DNA from: Amycolatopsis rifamycinica
GTDB lineage: Bacteria; Actinomycetota; Actinomycetes; Mycobacteriales; Pseudonocardiaceae
Assembly: GCF_000695625.1 (NCBI RefSeq)
Contig: NZ_JMQI01000077.1
Location: 124,001 to 188,000, forward strand
DNA length: 64,000 bases
Direction of reading: 5' to 3'
Part shown: piece by piece, positions 7,771 through 15,776 of the stretch
How positions within the stretch are numbered: the stretch's first letter is position 1
How the letters are laid out: every line of letters starts with the position of its first letter
Program-made: the position numbers and the translations under genes
The notes under the pieces: generated by a model
Databases searched by the model: none
Seen by the model: the letters and a program-made list of their open reading frames with translations, nothing else
What the model was told of the DNA's origin: nothing

Positions 7771-8964
7771 ATGGCCCGGATACTCGTGTGCGTGCAACCC
7801 GCCCGCGGCCACGTGGGACCGACCAAGCCGGTCGTCGAGGCGCTGGTCGCCGCCGGCCACGACGTCGCCGTCGTCACCGGGGCGCGCTACCGGGAGCCGT
7901 TCGAGAAGCTGGGGGCCACCGTCGAACCGCTGCCCGAAGAGGCCGACTTCGACGAGACCGACCTGGACGGCTCGATCCCCGGCCGCGCCGGGCTGCGCGG
8001 GCTGAAGCTCGCCCGGTTCGACCTGACCAACTTCGTCCGCGCGATGCCCGCCCAGCTGAGCGTGATCGACGCCCACGACGCCGACGTCGTGCTGTGCGAT
8101 CCGCTGATGATGGCCGGGCTGGCCCTGGTCGGCCGCGAACGACGGCCCCGCCTGCTGGTCCTGGGGTTCCTGCCGTTCATGCCGCCCGTCCCGACCGGCC
8201 CGCCGGGGCACCCCCTGCGCGGCGCGGTCTTCAAGGCACTCGCGCCGCGAGTGCTCGGGCCGGCGCAGCGGCTGGCCCGCGAGCTGCTCGGCGGCGACCC
8301 CGGCCTGCTGTTCGCGGACTGGCCATTGCGCAGCGACGGCGTCCTGCAGATGACCTGCCCGGGCTTCGAATACCCGCGCGAGGGGGCGCCGCTGCACTTC
8401 ATCGGGCCGACGACGGTCAGCGCGGCGAGCGAGCACCCGCTGCCGCCGTGGTGGGCCGACCTCGACGGCGGACGACCGGTCGTGCACGTGACCCAGGGGA
8501 CGGTGGCGAACGACGACCTCGGCCGGCTCGTCGAGCCCGCCATCGAGGCGCTGGCCGGACAGGACGTGTTGGTCGTCGCGACGACGTGCGGCGGACGGCT
8601 GCGGTCCGGCGCGCTGCCGGAGAACGTCCGGGTGGCGGACTTCCTGCCCTACGACGAGCTGCTCCCCCGCTGCGCCGCCATGGTCGGCAACGGCGGGTAC
8701 GGCGGCGTCAACCACGCCCTCCGCTACGGCGTCCCGCTGGTCGTGGTCGGCGCCAGCGAGGACAAGCGCGAGGTGGCGGCCCGGGTCAGCTGGTCCGGGG
8801 CCGGGATCGGCCGCGCCCGCGCCTCGGCCTCGCCGCGGACGCTGCGGCGGGACGTCCGCGCGGTTCTGGACGATCCGCGCTACCGCACCCGGGCTCGGGA
8901 ACTGGCCGCCGAGATGGCCGCCGGGCCGGCGATGGACGAGGTGGTGAAGCTGATCACCGGCTGA
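7771..8964 (+). CDS. GT1-family glycosyltransferase (macrolide-transferase type)
   Basis: A 397-residue GT-B glycosyltransferase. The N-terminal acceptor domain opens with RILVCVQPARGHVGPTKPVV, and the HVT-QGTVAN strand near residue 240 starts the nucleotide-sugar domain. The donor loop reads GNGGYGGVNHALRYGVPLVV at about residues 308-327, where most family members have a His before the GG. Here it is Asn, so the donor or activity may differ. The last conserved acid/Gln pair (DQ) reads EDKREVAARV. The ATG follows AAAGGA by seven bases. The divergent TetR suggests induction by a small molecule, so glycosylation of a xenobiotic or antibiotic is plausible but unproven. Confidence 0.75.
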   Translation: MARILVCVQPARGHVGPTKPVVEALVAAGHDVAVVTGARYREPFEKLGATVEPLPEEADFDETDLDGSIPGRAGLRGLKLARFDLTNFVRAMPAQLSVIDAHDADVVLCDPLMMAGLALVGRERRPRLLVLGFLPFMPPVPTGPPGHPLRGAVFKALAPRVLGPAQRLARELLGGDPGLLFADWPLRSDGVLQMTCPGFEYPREGAPLHFIGPTTVSAASEHPLPPWWADLDGGRPVVHVTQGTVANDDLGRLVEPAIEALAGQDVLVVATTCGGRLRSGALPENVRVADFLPYDELLPRCAAMVGNGGYGGVNHALRYGVPLVVVGASEDKREVAARVSWSGAGIGRARASASPRTLRRDVRAVLDDPRYRTRARELAAEMAAGPAMDEVVKLITG

Positions 8965-10123
8965 GCGGCGCGTGCGCCGCCAGGTAGCTCGCGAACCGCT
9001 CGTCGACCTCCGCGCGGGTCAAGCCGAAGTCGGCCAAGCGGTAGCGGTGCACCGGCTTCCGGTCCCCCGTGCGGCTCGCCTCGTGCACCGCCGTCATGGC
9101 CGCGCGCGCCTCCGGCGTGAAGTCCAGTCCGAAGTGGTCGTACACAGTGGACACCGTGCCGATCGGGTCCGCGACGAAGTCCTCGTACCGGACGTCGCAG
9201 AACTGCGCCGGGTCGTGCCGCGCCCGGGCCCAGCCGAACTCGTCCGCTCCGCGCGCCCACAGCTCCAGCTGCCCGCGGCCGATCACCTCGCCGCGGAATT
9301 TCGAAGACCAGCCGTCCGCGGCCTTCTCGGCGAGGCTGCACATCGACGCCATGATCGTGCTCGGCGCCCGGTGCGTCTGGATCACCAGCGCGTCCGGGTA
9401 GTTCGCCATCAGCGCGTCCAGGGCGAACAGGTGGCTGGGGTTCTTGAGCACCCAGCGCTTGCCGGCGTCGGGCAGCCCGATCAGCTGCAGGTTGCGCTTG
9501 TGCCGGGCGTAGGCGTCCGTCCAGTCCTGCTTGGCCAGCCAGCGCGAGTAGCGCGGCAGGTGCGCGAGGCATTCGAAGGACACCGACCGCATCGACTGGC
9601 GCAGCAGCTGCCAGCACTCCTCCACCTGGTCGGCGGACATGTGGTGCACGCCCATGAACTCCGGGTGTTCGACGTGGTGGCGTTCGTAGCCGGCCTGGAT
9701 GCCCTGGAAGATCGGGTTGTCCGCCCACGACGCCCGTGGCGGCCGCGGCTGCGGGACCTCGGCGAGCCACACCTCGAGCCCCTGGTGCGCGGGGTCTTCG
9801 GCGAGCAGCCGGTGCAGCGCGGTCGTGCCGGTGCGCGGCAGGCCGGTGACGAAGATCGGCCGCTCGATGCGGACGTCGGCGTACGCCGGGTTCTGCTTCC
9901 ACGACGCCTCGCTCAGCAGCCGCGCCACGAGCGCGCCGCGCAGGAACGCCCGGTGCACCTTGTTGCCGAACGGCGTCAGTTCCGCGTCGGCCTCGTAGGA
10001 CTCCAGCAGCACGCGCAGGCCTTCGAGGTACTCGTCGGTGCCGAAGTCGTCGAGCCCGGTGAGCTTCGACGCCGAGGCGTGCAGGTCCTCGACGGTGCCC
10101 ACGTCTTCCCGGCCGGGGAGCAT
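8954..10123 (-). CDS. Sulfotransferase family protein
   Basis: A 389-residue PAPS-dependent sulfotransferase. The 5'-phosphosulfate loop is FVTGLPRTGTTALHRLL at about residues 89-105. The 3'-phosphate site is around VIQTHRAPSTIMASM (about 247-261), with VRYEDFVADP further on. It transfers a sulfo group to a hydroxyl or amine of an unknown acceptor. It is the last gene of the leftward operon, ten bases after the SDR stop, and its 3' end overlaps the convergent glycosyltransferase by 11 bases. The PAPS-making cysD-cysNC genes lie divergently next to the same operon, which makes it likely that the two units work together. Confidence 0.85.
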   Translation of the reverse strand: MLPGREDVGTVEDLHASASKLTGLDDFGTDEYLEGLRVLLESYEADAELTPFGNKVHRAFLRGALVARLLSEASWKQNPAYADVRIERPIFVTGLPRTGTTALHRLLAEDPAHQGLEVWLAEVPQPRPPRASWADNPIFQGIQAGYERHHVEHPEFMGVHHMSADQVEECWQLLRQSMRSVSFECLAHLPRYSRWLAKQDWTDAYARHKRNLQLIGLPDAGKRWVLKNPSHLFALDALMANYPDALVIQTHRAPSTIMASMCSLAEKAADGWSSKFRGEVIGRGQLELWARGADEFGWARARHDPAQFCDVRYEDFVADPIGTVSTVYDHFGLDFTPEARAAMTAVHEASRTGDRKPVHRYRLADFGLTRAEVDERFASYLAAHAPLSR

Positions 10124-10133
10124 GTGGTCCTCC

Positions 10134-10922
10134 TCAGTGGTGGTACTCGCCGCCGTTGACGTCGAGGCATTGCCCGGTGATCGCGCGCGCCATCGGCGAG
10201 GCGAGGAACACCACGGTGTCGGCGATCTCGTCGGGCTCCGGCAGTTTCCGGAGATCTGTCGTGGCCGCTGTCTCGGCGTAGACCTCCTCCGGCGTGACGC
10301 CGCGTTCCTTGGCCAGGTAGGCGAAGTACCACTGCAGGTTCGGCCCCCAGATGTAGCCGGGTGCCACGGTGTTGACGCGCACGCCGTCCGGCCCCAGCTC
10401 GCTGGCGAGGCTTTGGGAGAGCGACAGCAGCGCCGACTTCGCCATCTTGTAGGCGCCGAACGTCCGCCGCGAATGCCGCAGCACGGCGGAGTTGATCATC
10501 ACCAGCGAGCCCTTGCTCTCCTTGAGCGCGGGCAGGAACAGGCGGGTCAGCCGGAGCACCGACACGGCCGCGGTTTCGAAGCCCGCGCGGACGGCGTCGA
10601 GGTCCACAGTGGCCAGATCGGTCAGCGGCGGAACGGCGAAGGCGTTGTGCACCACGGTGTCCACCCGCCCGAACGCCGCGAGCGCCTCGGTCACCAGGTT
10701 CGCCGCGGAGTCCGCGTCGTCGATGTCGGTGCGGACCGCGACCGCCCGGCGGCCGAGGTCGGTCACCTCCTTCGCGACCTCGCTCAGCCGCGACTCGGTT
10801 CGCGCGGCGAGCACGACGTCCGCGCCGGCCCGTGCGCTGCGCACGGCGATCGACCGGCCGAGCCCGGGGCCGATCCCCGAGACGACGACCACCTTGTCCT
10901 GCAGCAGGTTGTCCACGCTCAC
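10134..10922 (-). CDS. SDR-family oxidoreductase
   Basis: A 262-residue short-chain dehydrogenase. The Rossmann Gly motif is SGIGPGLGRSIAVR near the N-terminus (the usual TG is SG), NAFAVPP marks the strand-4 Asn, Ser lies in INSAVL, and the YKMAK motif carries the catalytic Tyr and Lys. The C-terminus ends CLDVNGGEYHH. The frame is open upstream, but the GTG at 10922 overlaps the stop of the preceding gene as GTGA and gives the usual family length. The cofactor is probably NAD(H) or NADP(H). The substrate is unknown; its operon partners suggest a lipid or sterol-like alcohol that is later sulfated. Confidence 0.85.
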   Translation of the reverse strand: MSVDNLLQDKVVVVSGIGPGLGRSIAVRSARAGADVVLAARTESRLSEVAKEVTDLGRRAVAVRTDIDDADSAANLVTEALAAFGRVDTVVHNAFAVPPLTDLATVDLDAVRAGFETAAVSVLRLTRLFLPALKESKGSLVMINSAVLRHSRRTFGAYKMAKSALLSLSQSLASELGPDGVRVNTVAPGYIWGPNLQWYFAYLAKERGVTPEEVYAETAATTDLRKLPEPDEIADTVVFLASPMARAITGQCLDVNGGEYHH

Positions 10923-12109
10923 CCCAGCATCCGGGCGGCGACGGCGTCCTGCCGGGCCGCGATCCGCGCCGCCCACTGCTCCGGCGTCACGCGCGCTTGT
11001 TCGTGGTGGGGCAGCCGGTCGGGCAGTTCGTCGGTCTTGACCACCTCGACGACCGGCCCGTCGGCCGGGCCGAGGTCGCGGGCGAGCCGTTGCCAGCGGA
11101 TCTGCACGTACCCGCGGTCGTGCCCGGTCAGCTCCAGCCAGTTCGCCAGGCCAGGGTCGCGCTCGGCGATGACGAACCGGATCTTGCCGTCCGGGTCGAC
11201 GTGCGCCTGGTCGGCGGTGAGGCTCGTCTGGTGGTTGATGTAGTCGAGCGAGACGTACCAGCGGCTGCCGAGCTGGATGCCCTGGTAGGGGGCGTCCGCG
11301 CAGCGCGGCACGGTGACGATCATCGCCTCTTCTCCGGCCAGCTCGTAGTGGCCGGCCGAGGAGAACTGCGTGGTGAGCCCACCCGGCGTCGAACGCGGCT
11401 CGGTCATCGTGTTCACCGGCAGGTTGTCGTAGAACCACTTCGGGAAGGCCAGGAACGTCTTGAGCCTGCTCAGCAGGATCTTGCCGGTGACGCCGTAGCG
11501 CTTGGCCAGCGCGGACCGGTCCGGCACCGGCGGCGCCTGGCCGGCCGTGTCGACGCACCGGATGCGGATCTCGCCCCGCCGTTCGGTGGCCCAGTCGCTG
11601 TAGACCTCGCGGACGACGAGCATCGCCGAGCCCTCGCCGAGGACGAAGTAGTTCGGGCCCGGGTTCTCGCGAGCCGGGCCGAAGCGGAGCTCGAACCGGC
11701 CGTCCGGGCCGATCTCGATCGCCCGGTCGTCGAACGCGGCGAGGCTGTCGGGCACCTCCACCGGCGAGTAGTCGCCGTTGAGGACCTGGAAGCTCAGGTC
11801 GGCGGTGGTCCCGCGGACCCCGGTGACCAGGTACTCGCGGTCGGCGCGGATGTTCGCGTTGAAGTACAGCGTGTCCGGGTTGTCGAGGCCCATCTTGGTG
11901 TAGGGCCCGGTGGACGCGGTGAAGTACGGGAAGTCGCGCTGGTAGGCCCAGGCCATCTGCAGCGACGCCCGGATGCTGCCGGCGAGGTAGTCGTAGCCCT
12001 CGAGGAGGCCCTGCTCGGTCTGCGCCGGCGGGGCTTCGGCGATCAGCTTCTCGGCCTCGACGATGGCGTCGGCGAACGGCCGGGTCAACGAGAACTCGTT
12101 CTCGATCAT
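10919..12109 (-). CDS. DUF1214-domain protein
   Basis: A 396-residue protein with the DUF1254/DUF1214-like pattern: an N-terminal helical part, a central beta-rich domain (NPDTLYFNANIRADREYLVTG, read as separate strands) and a C-terminal region with GSRWYVSLDYINHQTSL. No catalytic residues are known for the family and its biochemistry is unsettled. There is no signal peptide. The ATG at 12109 overlaps the upstream stop as ATGA, and its own stop overlaps the SDR start, so it is translated as part of one operon with the NTF2-like, SDR and sulfotransferase genes. Confidence 0.7.
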   Translation of the reverse strand: MIENEFSLTRPFADAIVEAEKLIAEAPPAQTEQGLLEGYDYLAGSIRASLQMAWAYQRDFPYFTASTGPYTKMGLDNPDTLYFNANIRADREYLVTGVRGTTADLSFQVLNGDYSPVEVPDSLAAFDDRAIEIGPDGRFELRFGPARENPGPNYFVLGEGSAMLVVREVYSDWATERRGEIRIRCVDTAGQAPPVPDRSALAKRYGVTGKILLSRLKTFLAFPKWFYDNLPVNTMTEPRSTPGGLTTQFSSAGHYELAGEEAMIVTVPRCADAPYQGIQLGSRWYVSLDYINHQTSLTADQAHVDPDGKIRFVIAERDPGLANWLELTGHDRGYVQIRWQRLARDLGPADGPVVEVVKTDELPDRLPHHEQARVTPEQWAARIAARQDAVAARMLG

Positions 12110-12585
12110 GCCGGGACGGCCCAGCGGTTCGCGAGCAGCCGGAAGCCGGGGACGGCGTCCCAGGACGTCATCGATTCGTAGGTGCGGACGTACCCGATGT
12201 GCGACATCCGCCAGGCGCCGTCGTGGTCGCGGCGGTAGGTGTCCTCGTAGAACGCGGCGCCTTCGATGATCACCTTGTGGTCGGGCACGATGACCTTGTC
12301 GGTGAACGACCACCGCCCGGTCGCGGTGTCGCCGTCGACGTCGATCTCGGGCTGAGCGGCGTGGTGCACGGTGATGATGCCGTTGCCGAGGCTCTGGGTG
12401 AGGAATCCGACGATGGCGTCGCGGCCTTCGAACCGCTTGCCGTCACCGCCCACCGCGTGCGTCCCGTAGTTCGCCGTGGCGTCGGCGGTGAACGTGCCGG
12501 CCACCTCGTCCCACAGTTTCAGGTCCACCCCGCGCAGGTACCGGTACTTCAGCCGCTTGATCTCTTCGAGTACGACCAGGTCCAT
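12106..12585 (-). CDS. SnoaL/NTF2-like protein
   Basis: A 159-residue cone-shaped alpha+beta barrel protein of the SnoaL-like/NTF2 superfamily: LEEIKRLKYRYLRGVDLKLWDE is the first helix pair (positions about 6-27), GRDAIVGFL the third, and TVHHAAQPEIDVDGDTATG the central sheet. The Asp and His residues in the pocket (GVDLKLWDE, HHAAQP) resemble members that act as isomerases, cyclases or dehydratases on ring compounds. It is the first gene of the leftward operon. The ATG at 12585 has only a very close AGGGG, so initiation may be leaderless. It shares a 57-base promoter region with cysD. Confidence 0.75.
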   Translation of the reverse strand: MDLVVLEEIKRLKYRYLRGVDLKLWDEVAGTFTADATANYGTHAVGGDGKRFEGRDAIVGFLTQSLGNGIITVHHAAQPEIDVDGDTATGRWSFTDKVIVPDHKVIIEGAAFYEDTYRRDHDGAWRMSHIGYVRTYESMTSWDAVPGFRLLANRWAVPA

Positions 12586-12606
12586 GCCCCTAGCGTCCCG
12601 CACGCC

Positions 12607-12636
12607 TTGACCAAAGACAAGAACATGTTCTACTTT
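12607..12636 (+). promoter_or_regulatory. Promoter of cysD-cysNC
   Basis: TTGACC (12607-12612) and TACTTT (12631-12636) are spaced 18 bases apart. The -10 box ends six bases before the GTG at 12643, so the mRNA should be leaderless. An overlapping minus-strand signal for the divergent operon (TTGTCT, 17 bases, GACGCT) is possible but weaker. Confidence 0.6.
12620..12631. promoter_or_regulatory. Palindromic operator candidate in the cysD / sulfotransferase-operon promoter
   Basis: AGAACATGTTCT is a perfect 12-base palindrome filling the spacer between the cysD -35 and -10. On the other strand it abuts the candidate -35 of the NTF2-like operon. A bound protein would block both promoters. Confidence 0.55.
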
Positions 12637-12642
12637 TTTCCG

Positions 12643-13557
12643 GTGTCCGTGACCTCGTACGAGTTGTCGCACCTGGCCGCGCTCGAAGCGGAGGCCGTGC
12701 ACGTCTTCCGCGAAGTCGCGGCGACCTTCGAGCGCCCGGTCCTGCTCTTCTCCGGCGGCAAGGACTCGGTGGTGATGCTGCACGCCGCCGCGAAGGCGTT
12801 CTGGCCCGCTCCCCTGCCGTTTCCCGTCCTGCACGTCGACACCGGTCACAACTTCGACGAGGTCATCCGGTTCCGCGACGAGACGGTGGCCGCACTCGGC
12901 CTGCGCCTGGAGGTGGCCAGGGTGCAGGACGACCTCGACGCCGGCCGCGTCGTCGAGGAGACCGGGCCGCGGGCCAGCCGCAACCGGCTGCAGACGGTGA
13001 CGCTGCTGCGGGCGATCCGCGAGGGCGGGTTCGACGCCGTGTTCGGCGGCGCCCGCCGGGACGAGGAGAAGGCCCGCGCGAAGGAGCGCGTGTTCAGCTT
13101 CCGCGACGAGCACGGCCAGTGGGACCCGCGGGCACAGCGCCCGGAGCTGTGGAACCTGTACAACGGCCGGCACCGCCGCGGCGAGCACATCCGCGTCTTC
13201 CCCCTGTCGAACTGGACCGAACTGGACATCTGGCAGTACGTCCGCGACGAGCGCATCGCGCTGCCGCCCCTGTACTACGCGCACCAGCGGCCCGTGGTGC
13301 AGCGCGACGGCATGCTGCTGGCGGCCACCCGCTTTCTGTCCCTTGTGGACGGGGAGACACCGTACGAGGCGACCGTCCGCTTCCGGACCGTCGGCGACGC
13401 CACCTGCACCGGCTGCGTCGAGTCTTCGGCGACGACACCGTCCGAAGTGGTCGCCGAGGTGGCCGCCACCCGCGTCACCGAGCGCGGCGCCACGCGCGCC
13501 GACGACCGGATCTCCGAGGCCGGCATGGAAGACCGCAAGCGAGAGGGTTACTTCTGA
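12643..13557 (+). CDS. cysD: Sulfate adenylyltransferase subunit 2
   Basis: A 304-residue ATP-sulfurylase small subunit, a PAPS-reductase-like N-type ATP pyrophosphatase. LLFSGGKDSVVMLHAA is the PP-loop at about residues 33-48, LHVDTGHNFDE follows, and the C-terminus ends RKREGYF as in CysD. It makes adenylylsulfate from ATP and sulfate together with CysN. Three in-frame starts exist: ATG 12625, GTG 12643 and GTG 12649. The promoter places the transcript start at 12643, so I choose that one. The stop overlaps the cysNC start by one base (TGATG). Confidence 0.9.
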   Translation: MSVTSYELSHLAALEAEAVHVFREVAATFERPVLLFSGGKDSVVMLHAAAKAFWPAPLPFPVLHVDTGHNFDEVIRFRDETVAALGLRLEVARVQDDLDAGRVVEETGPRASRNRLQTVTLLRAIREGGFDAVFGGARRDEEKARAKERVFSFRDEHGQWDPRAQRPELWNLYNGRHRRGEHIRVFPLSNWTELDIWQYVRDERIALPPLYYAHQRPVVQRDGMLLAATRFLSLVDGETPYEATVRFRTVGDATCTGCVESSATTPSEVVAEVAATRVTERGATRADDRISEAGMEDRKREGYF

Positions 13558-15368
13558 TGCAGCTGCTGCGGGTCGCCACCGCCGGGAGCGTGGACGACGG
13601 CAAGTCGACGTTGATCGGGCGGCTGCTGTTCGACTCGAAGGCCATCTTCACCGACCAGCTCGCCGCCGTCGAACGCGCCAGCCGCGACCGCGGCGAGGAC
13701 TACCCGGATCTCGCGCTGCTCACCGACGGGCTGCGCGCCGAGCGCGAGCAGGGCATCACCATCGACGTCGCCCACCGCTACTTCGCGACACCGCGGCGGA
13801 AGTTCATCATCGCCGACACGCCGGGGCACCTGCAGTACACACGCAACATGGTGACCGGCGCGTCCACGGCCGACCTGGCGCTGATCCTCGTCGACGCCCG
13901 CAAAGGCGTCCTCGAGCAGTCGCGGCGGCACGCGTTCCTCGCCTCCCTGCTCGGGATCGGGCACCTCGTCGTGTGCGTGAACAAGATGGACCTCGTCGGG
14001 TGGTCGCCGGAGCGGTTCGACGAGATCCGCGAGGACTTCCGCCGGTTCGCGATGAAACTCGACGTCGCCGACCTGACGTTCGTGCCGGTTTCGGCGCTGC
14101 ACGGCGACAACGTCGTCCACCGCAGCGCGAGCATGCCGTGGTACGAGGGCACTTCGCTGCTGCACCAGCTGGAAGAGGTGCACGTCGCCTCCGACCGCAA
14201 CCTCATCGACGCGCGGTTCCCGGTGCAGTACGTCCTCCGCCGGTCCGACTTCCGCGGCTACGCGGGCACCATCGCGGGCGGGGTGTTCAAGCCGGGCGAC
14301 GAGGTGGTGGCGCTGCCGTCGGGGTTCACGTCGAAGGTGCGCGCGGTCTGGGGCCCGGGCGGCAGCCCGCTGTCGGAGGCGTTCACGGGCCAGGCGGTGG
14401 CCGTGGAGCTGGCCGACGACCTCGACCTCGGCCGCGGCGCCATGCTGTGCCGCCCCGGCAACCGCGCCGAGTCGGCCCGCGAGGTGGACGCCCTGGTCTG
14501 CTGGTTCTCCGAGCGCGCCGCGCTGACACCCGGCGCGACCTACGCGGTCCGGCACACGACCACCGAGACGCGGGGCACGGTGGAGCGGCTGGAGTACCGC
14601 CTCGACGTCACCACCCTGCACCGCGACGAGACGGCGGAAGCGCTGTCCTTGAACGACATCGGCCGCATCCGGCTGCGCACGCGGTCGCCGCTGCTGTTCG
14701 ACCCGTACCGCCGCAACCGGGCCACCGGCGGCTTCCTGCTGGTCGACGAGCACACCGGCGACACGGTCGCGGCGGGCATGATCACCGGCGCGGTCGCTTC
14801 GCCGGTGGTCTGGCACACGGCGGCGGTGCGGCGCGAGGACCGCCCGACCCGCGGCGCGACGGTGTGGCTCACCGGGCTTTCGGCGTCAGGCAAGTCGTCG
14901 GTGGCGGTCGAGCTGGAACGCCGGCTGGTCGCGGCGGGCCGCCCGGCGTACCTGCTCGACGGCGACAACCTGCGCCACGGGCTCAACGCCGGTCTGGGGT
15001 TCAGCCCCGAGGACCGCGCGGAGAACGTCCGGCGCGTGGCCGAGGTGGCGCGCCTGTTCGCGGACGCGGGCGTGGTGGCGATCGCGTCGCTGATCAGCCC
15101 GTACGCGGAGGATCGGGCCCGGGCGCGGGCGATCCACGACGACCTGCCGTTCCTGGAGGTCTTCGTCGACACGCCCCTGGAGGCGTGCGAAGCCCGCGAT
15201 CCGAAGGGCATGTACGCGAAGGCGCGCGCCGGGGAGATCACCGGCTTCACCGGCATCGACGCCCCCTACGAGCGGCCGTCGTCGCCCGATCTGGTGCTGC
15301 GCCCGGGCGACGGTGACCCGGCGGCGATGGCGGCCGCGATCCAGGCGCTGCTGGACGAGCTCGGCTGA
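13557..15368 (+). CDS. cysNC: Bifunctional sulfate adenylyltransferase subunit 1 / APS kinase
   Basis: A 603-residue fusion. Residues about 1-410 are the CysN GTPase, with AGSVDDGKSTLIGRL (G1), DTPGHLQYTRNM (G3) and NKMD (G4), followed by EF-Tu-like beta barrels. From about 425 it is APS kinase (CysC), with GLSASGKSSV as the P-loop, LLDGDNLRHGLN and DPKGMYAKARAGEI. It activates sulfate to APS and then phosphorylates it to PAPS, the donor for sulfotransferases. The ATG at 13557 overlaps the cysD stop. No sulfite-forming reductase genes are nearby, so the locus serves sulfation rather than cysteine supply. Confidence 0.92.
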   Translation: MQLLRVATAGSVDDGKSTLIGRLLFDSKAIFTDQLAAVERASRDRGEDYPDLALLTDGLRAEREQGITIDVAHRYFATPRRKFIIADTPGHLQYTRNMVTGASTADLALILVDARKGVLEQSRRHAFLASLLGIGHLVVCVNKMDLVGWSPERFDEIREDFRRFAMKLDVADLTFVPVSALHGDNVVHRSASMPWYEGTSLLHQLEEVHVASDRNLIDARFPVQYVLRRSDFRGYAGTIAGGVFKPGDEVVALPSGFTSKVRAVWGPGGSPLSEAFTGQAVAVELADDLDLGRGAMLCRPGNRAESAREVDALVCWFSERAALTPGATYAVRHTTTETRGTVERLEYRLDVTTLHRDETAEALSLNDIGRIRLRTRSPLLFDPYRRNRATGGFLLVDEHTGDTVAAGMITGAVASPVVWHTAAVRREDRPTRGATVWLTGLSASGKSSVAVELERRLVAAGRPAYLLDGDNLRHGLNAGLGFSPEDRAENVRRVAEVARLFADAGVVAIASLISPYAEDRARARAIHDDLPFLEVFVDTPLEACEARDPKGMYAKARAGEITGFTGIDAPYERPSSPDLVLRPGDGDPAAMAAAIQALLDELG

Positions 15369-15388
15369 AATCCTCTTGCCCGCGGCCT

Positions 15389-15394
15389 TAAGGT
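15389..15394 (+). promoter_or_regulatory. -10 box of leaderless VOC-gene transcript
   Basis: TAAGGT, seven bases before the ATG at 15402. This supports 15402 rather than the GTG at 15393 as the start. Confidence 0.45.
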
Positions 15395-15401
15395 GGGCTC
15401 C

Positions 15402-15773
15402 ATGATGTCGGTCAGGAAGGTCCAGGTCACCTTCGACTGCGCGGATCCCGGGCGCGTCGCCCGGTTCTGGTGCGAGGTGCTCGGGTACGAGCTGGAGGGT
15501 GACGGCTCCGCCTGCGGCGATCCGACGGGCGTGGGCCCGCGGCTGTACTTCCAGCGCGTGCCCGAAGGCAAGGTCGTCAAGAACCGCGTGCACCTCGACG
15601 TCCGGGTCGGCACCGGGCTCGTCGGCGAAGAGCGGCTCGCCGCCCTCGAGGCCGAGTGTGCGCGGCTCGAGAAGCTCGGCGCGAAGCGCCTGTGGCTCCA
15701 GAAGGCGGACGAGGAAAACGAGTCGTGCCTGACGATGCAGGACGTCGAGGGCAACGAGTTCTGCCTCGACTGA
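15402..15773 (+). CDS. VOC-family (glyoxalase-like) protein
   Basis: A 123-residue vicinal-oxygen-chelate fold protein: VQVTFDCADPGRVARFWCEV starts the first module and MQDVEGNEFCLD ends the second. The metal ligands typical of glyoxalases are only partly visible (HLDVRV His, final Glu), so enzymatic function is uncertain; many such proteins bind drugs or small molecules. The start is chosen from the -10 spacing. It stands alone between cysNC and a convergent methyltransferase. Confidence 0.75.
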   Translation: MMSVRKVQVTFDCADPGRVARFWCEVLGYELEGDGSACGDPTGVGPRLYFQRVPEGKVVKNRVHLDVRVGTGLVGEERLAALEAECARLEKLGAKRLWLQKADEENESCLTMQDVEGNEFCLD

Positions 15774-15776
15774 GCC

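Noticed and set aside
12620..12631. LexA/SOS box reading of AGAACATGTTCT
   Set aside because: The actinobacterial LexA box needs four bases between GAAC and GTTC; here there are two. The genes are not DNA-repair genes.
8954..15368. Reading the sulfation locus as a cysteine-biosynthesis operon
   Set aside because: No PAPS or APS reductase, sulfite reductase or sulfate transporter genes are adjacent, while a sulfotransferase is.
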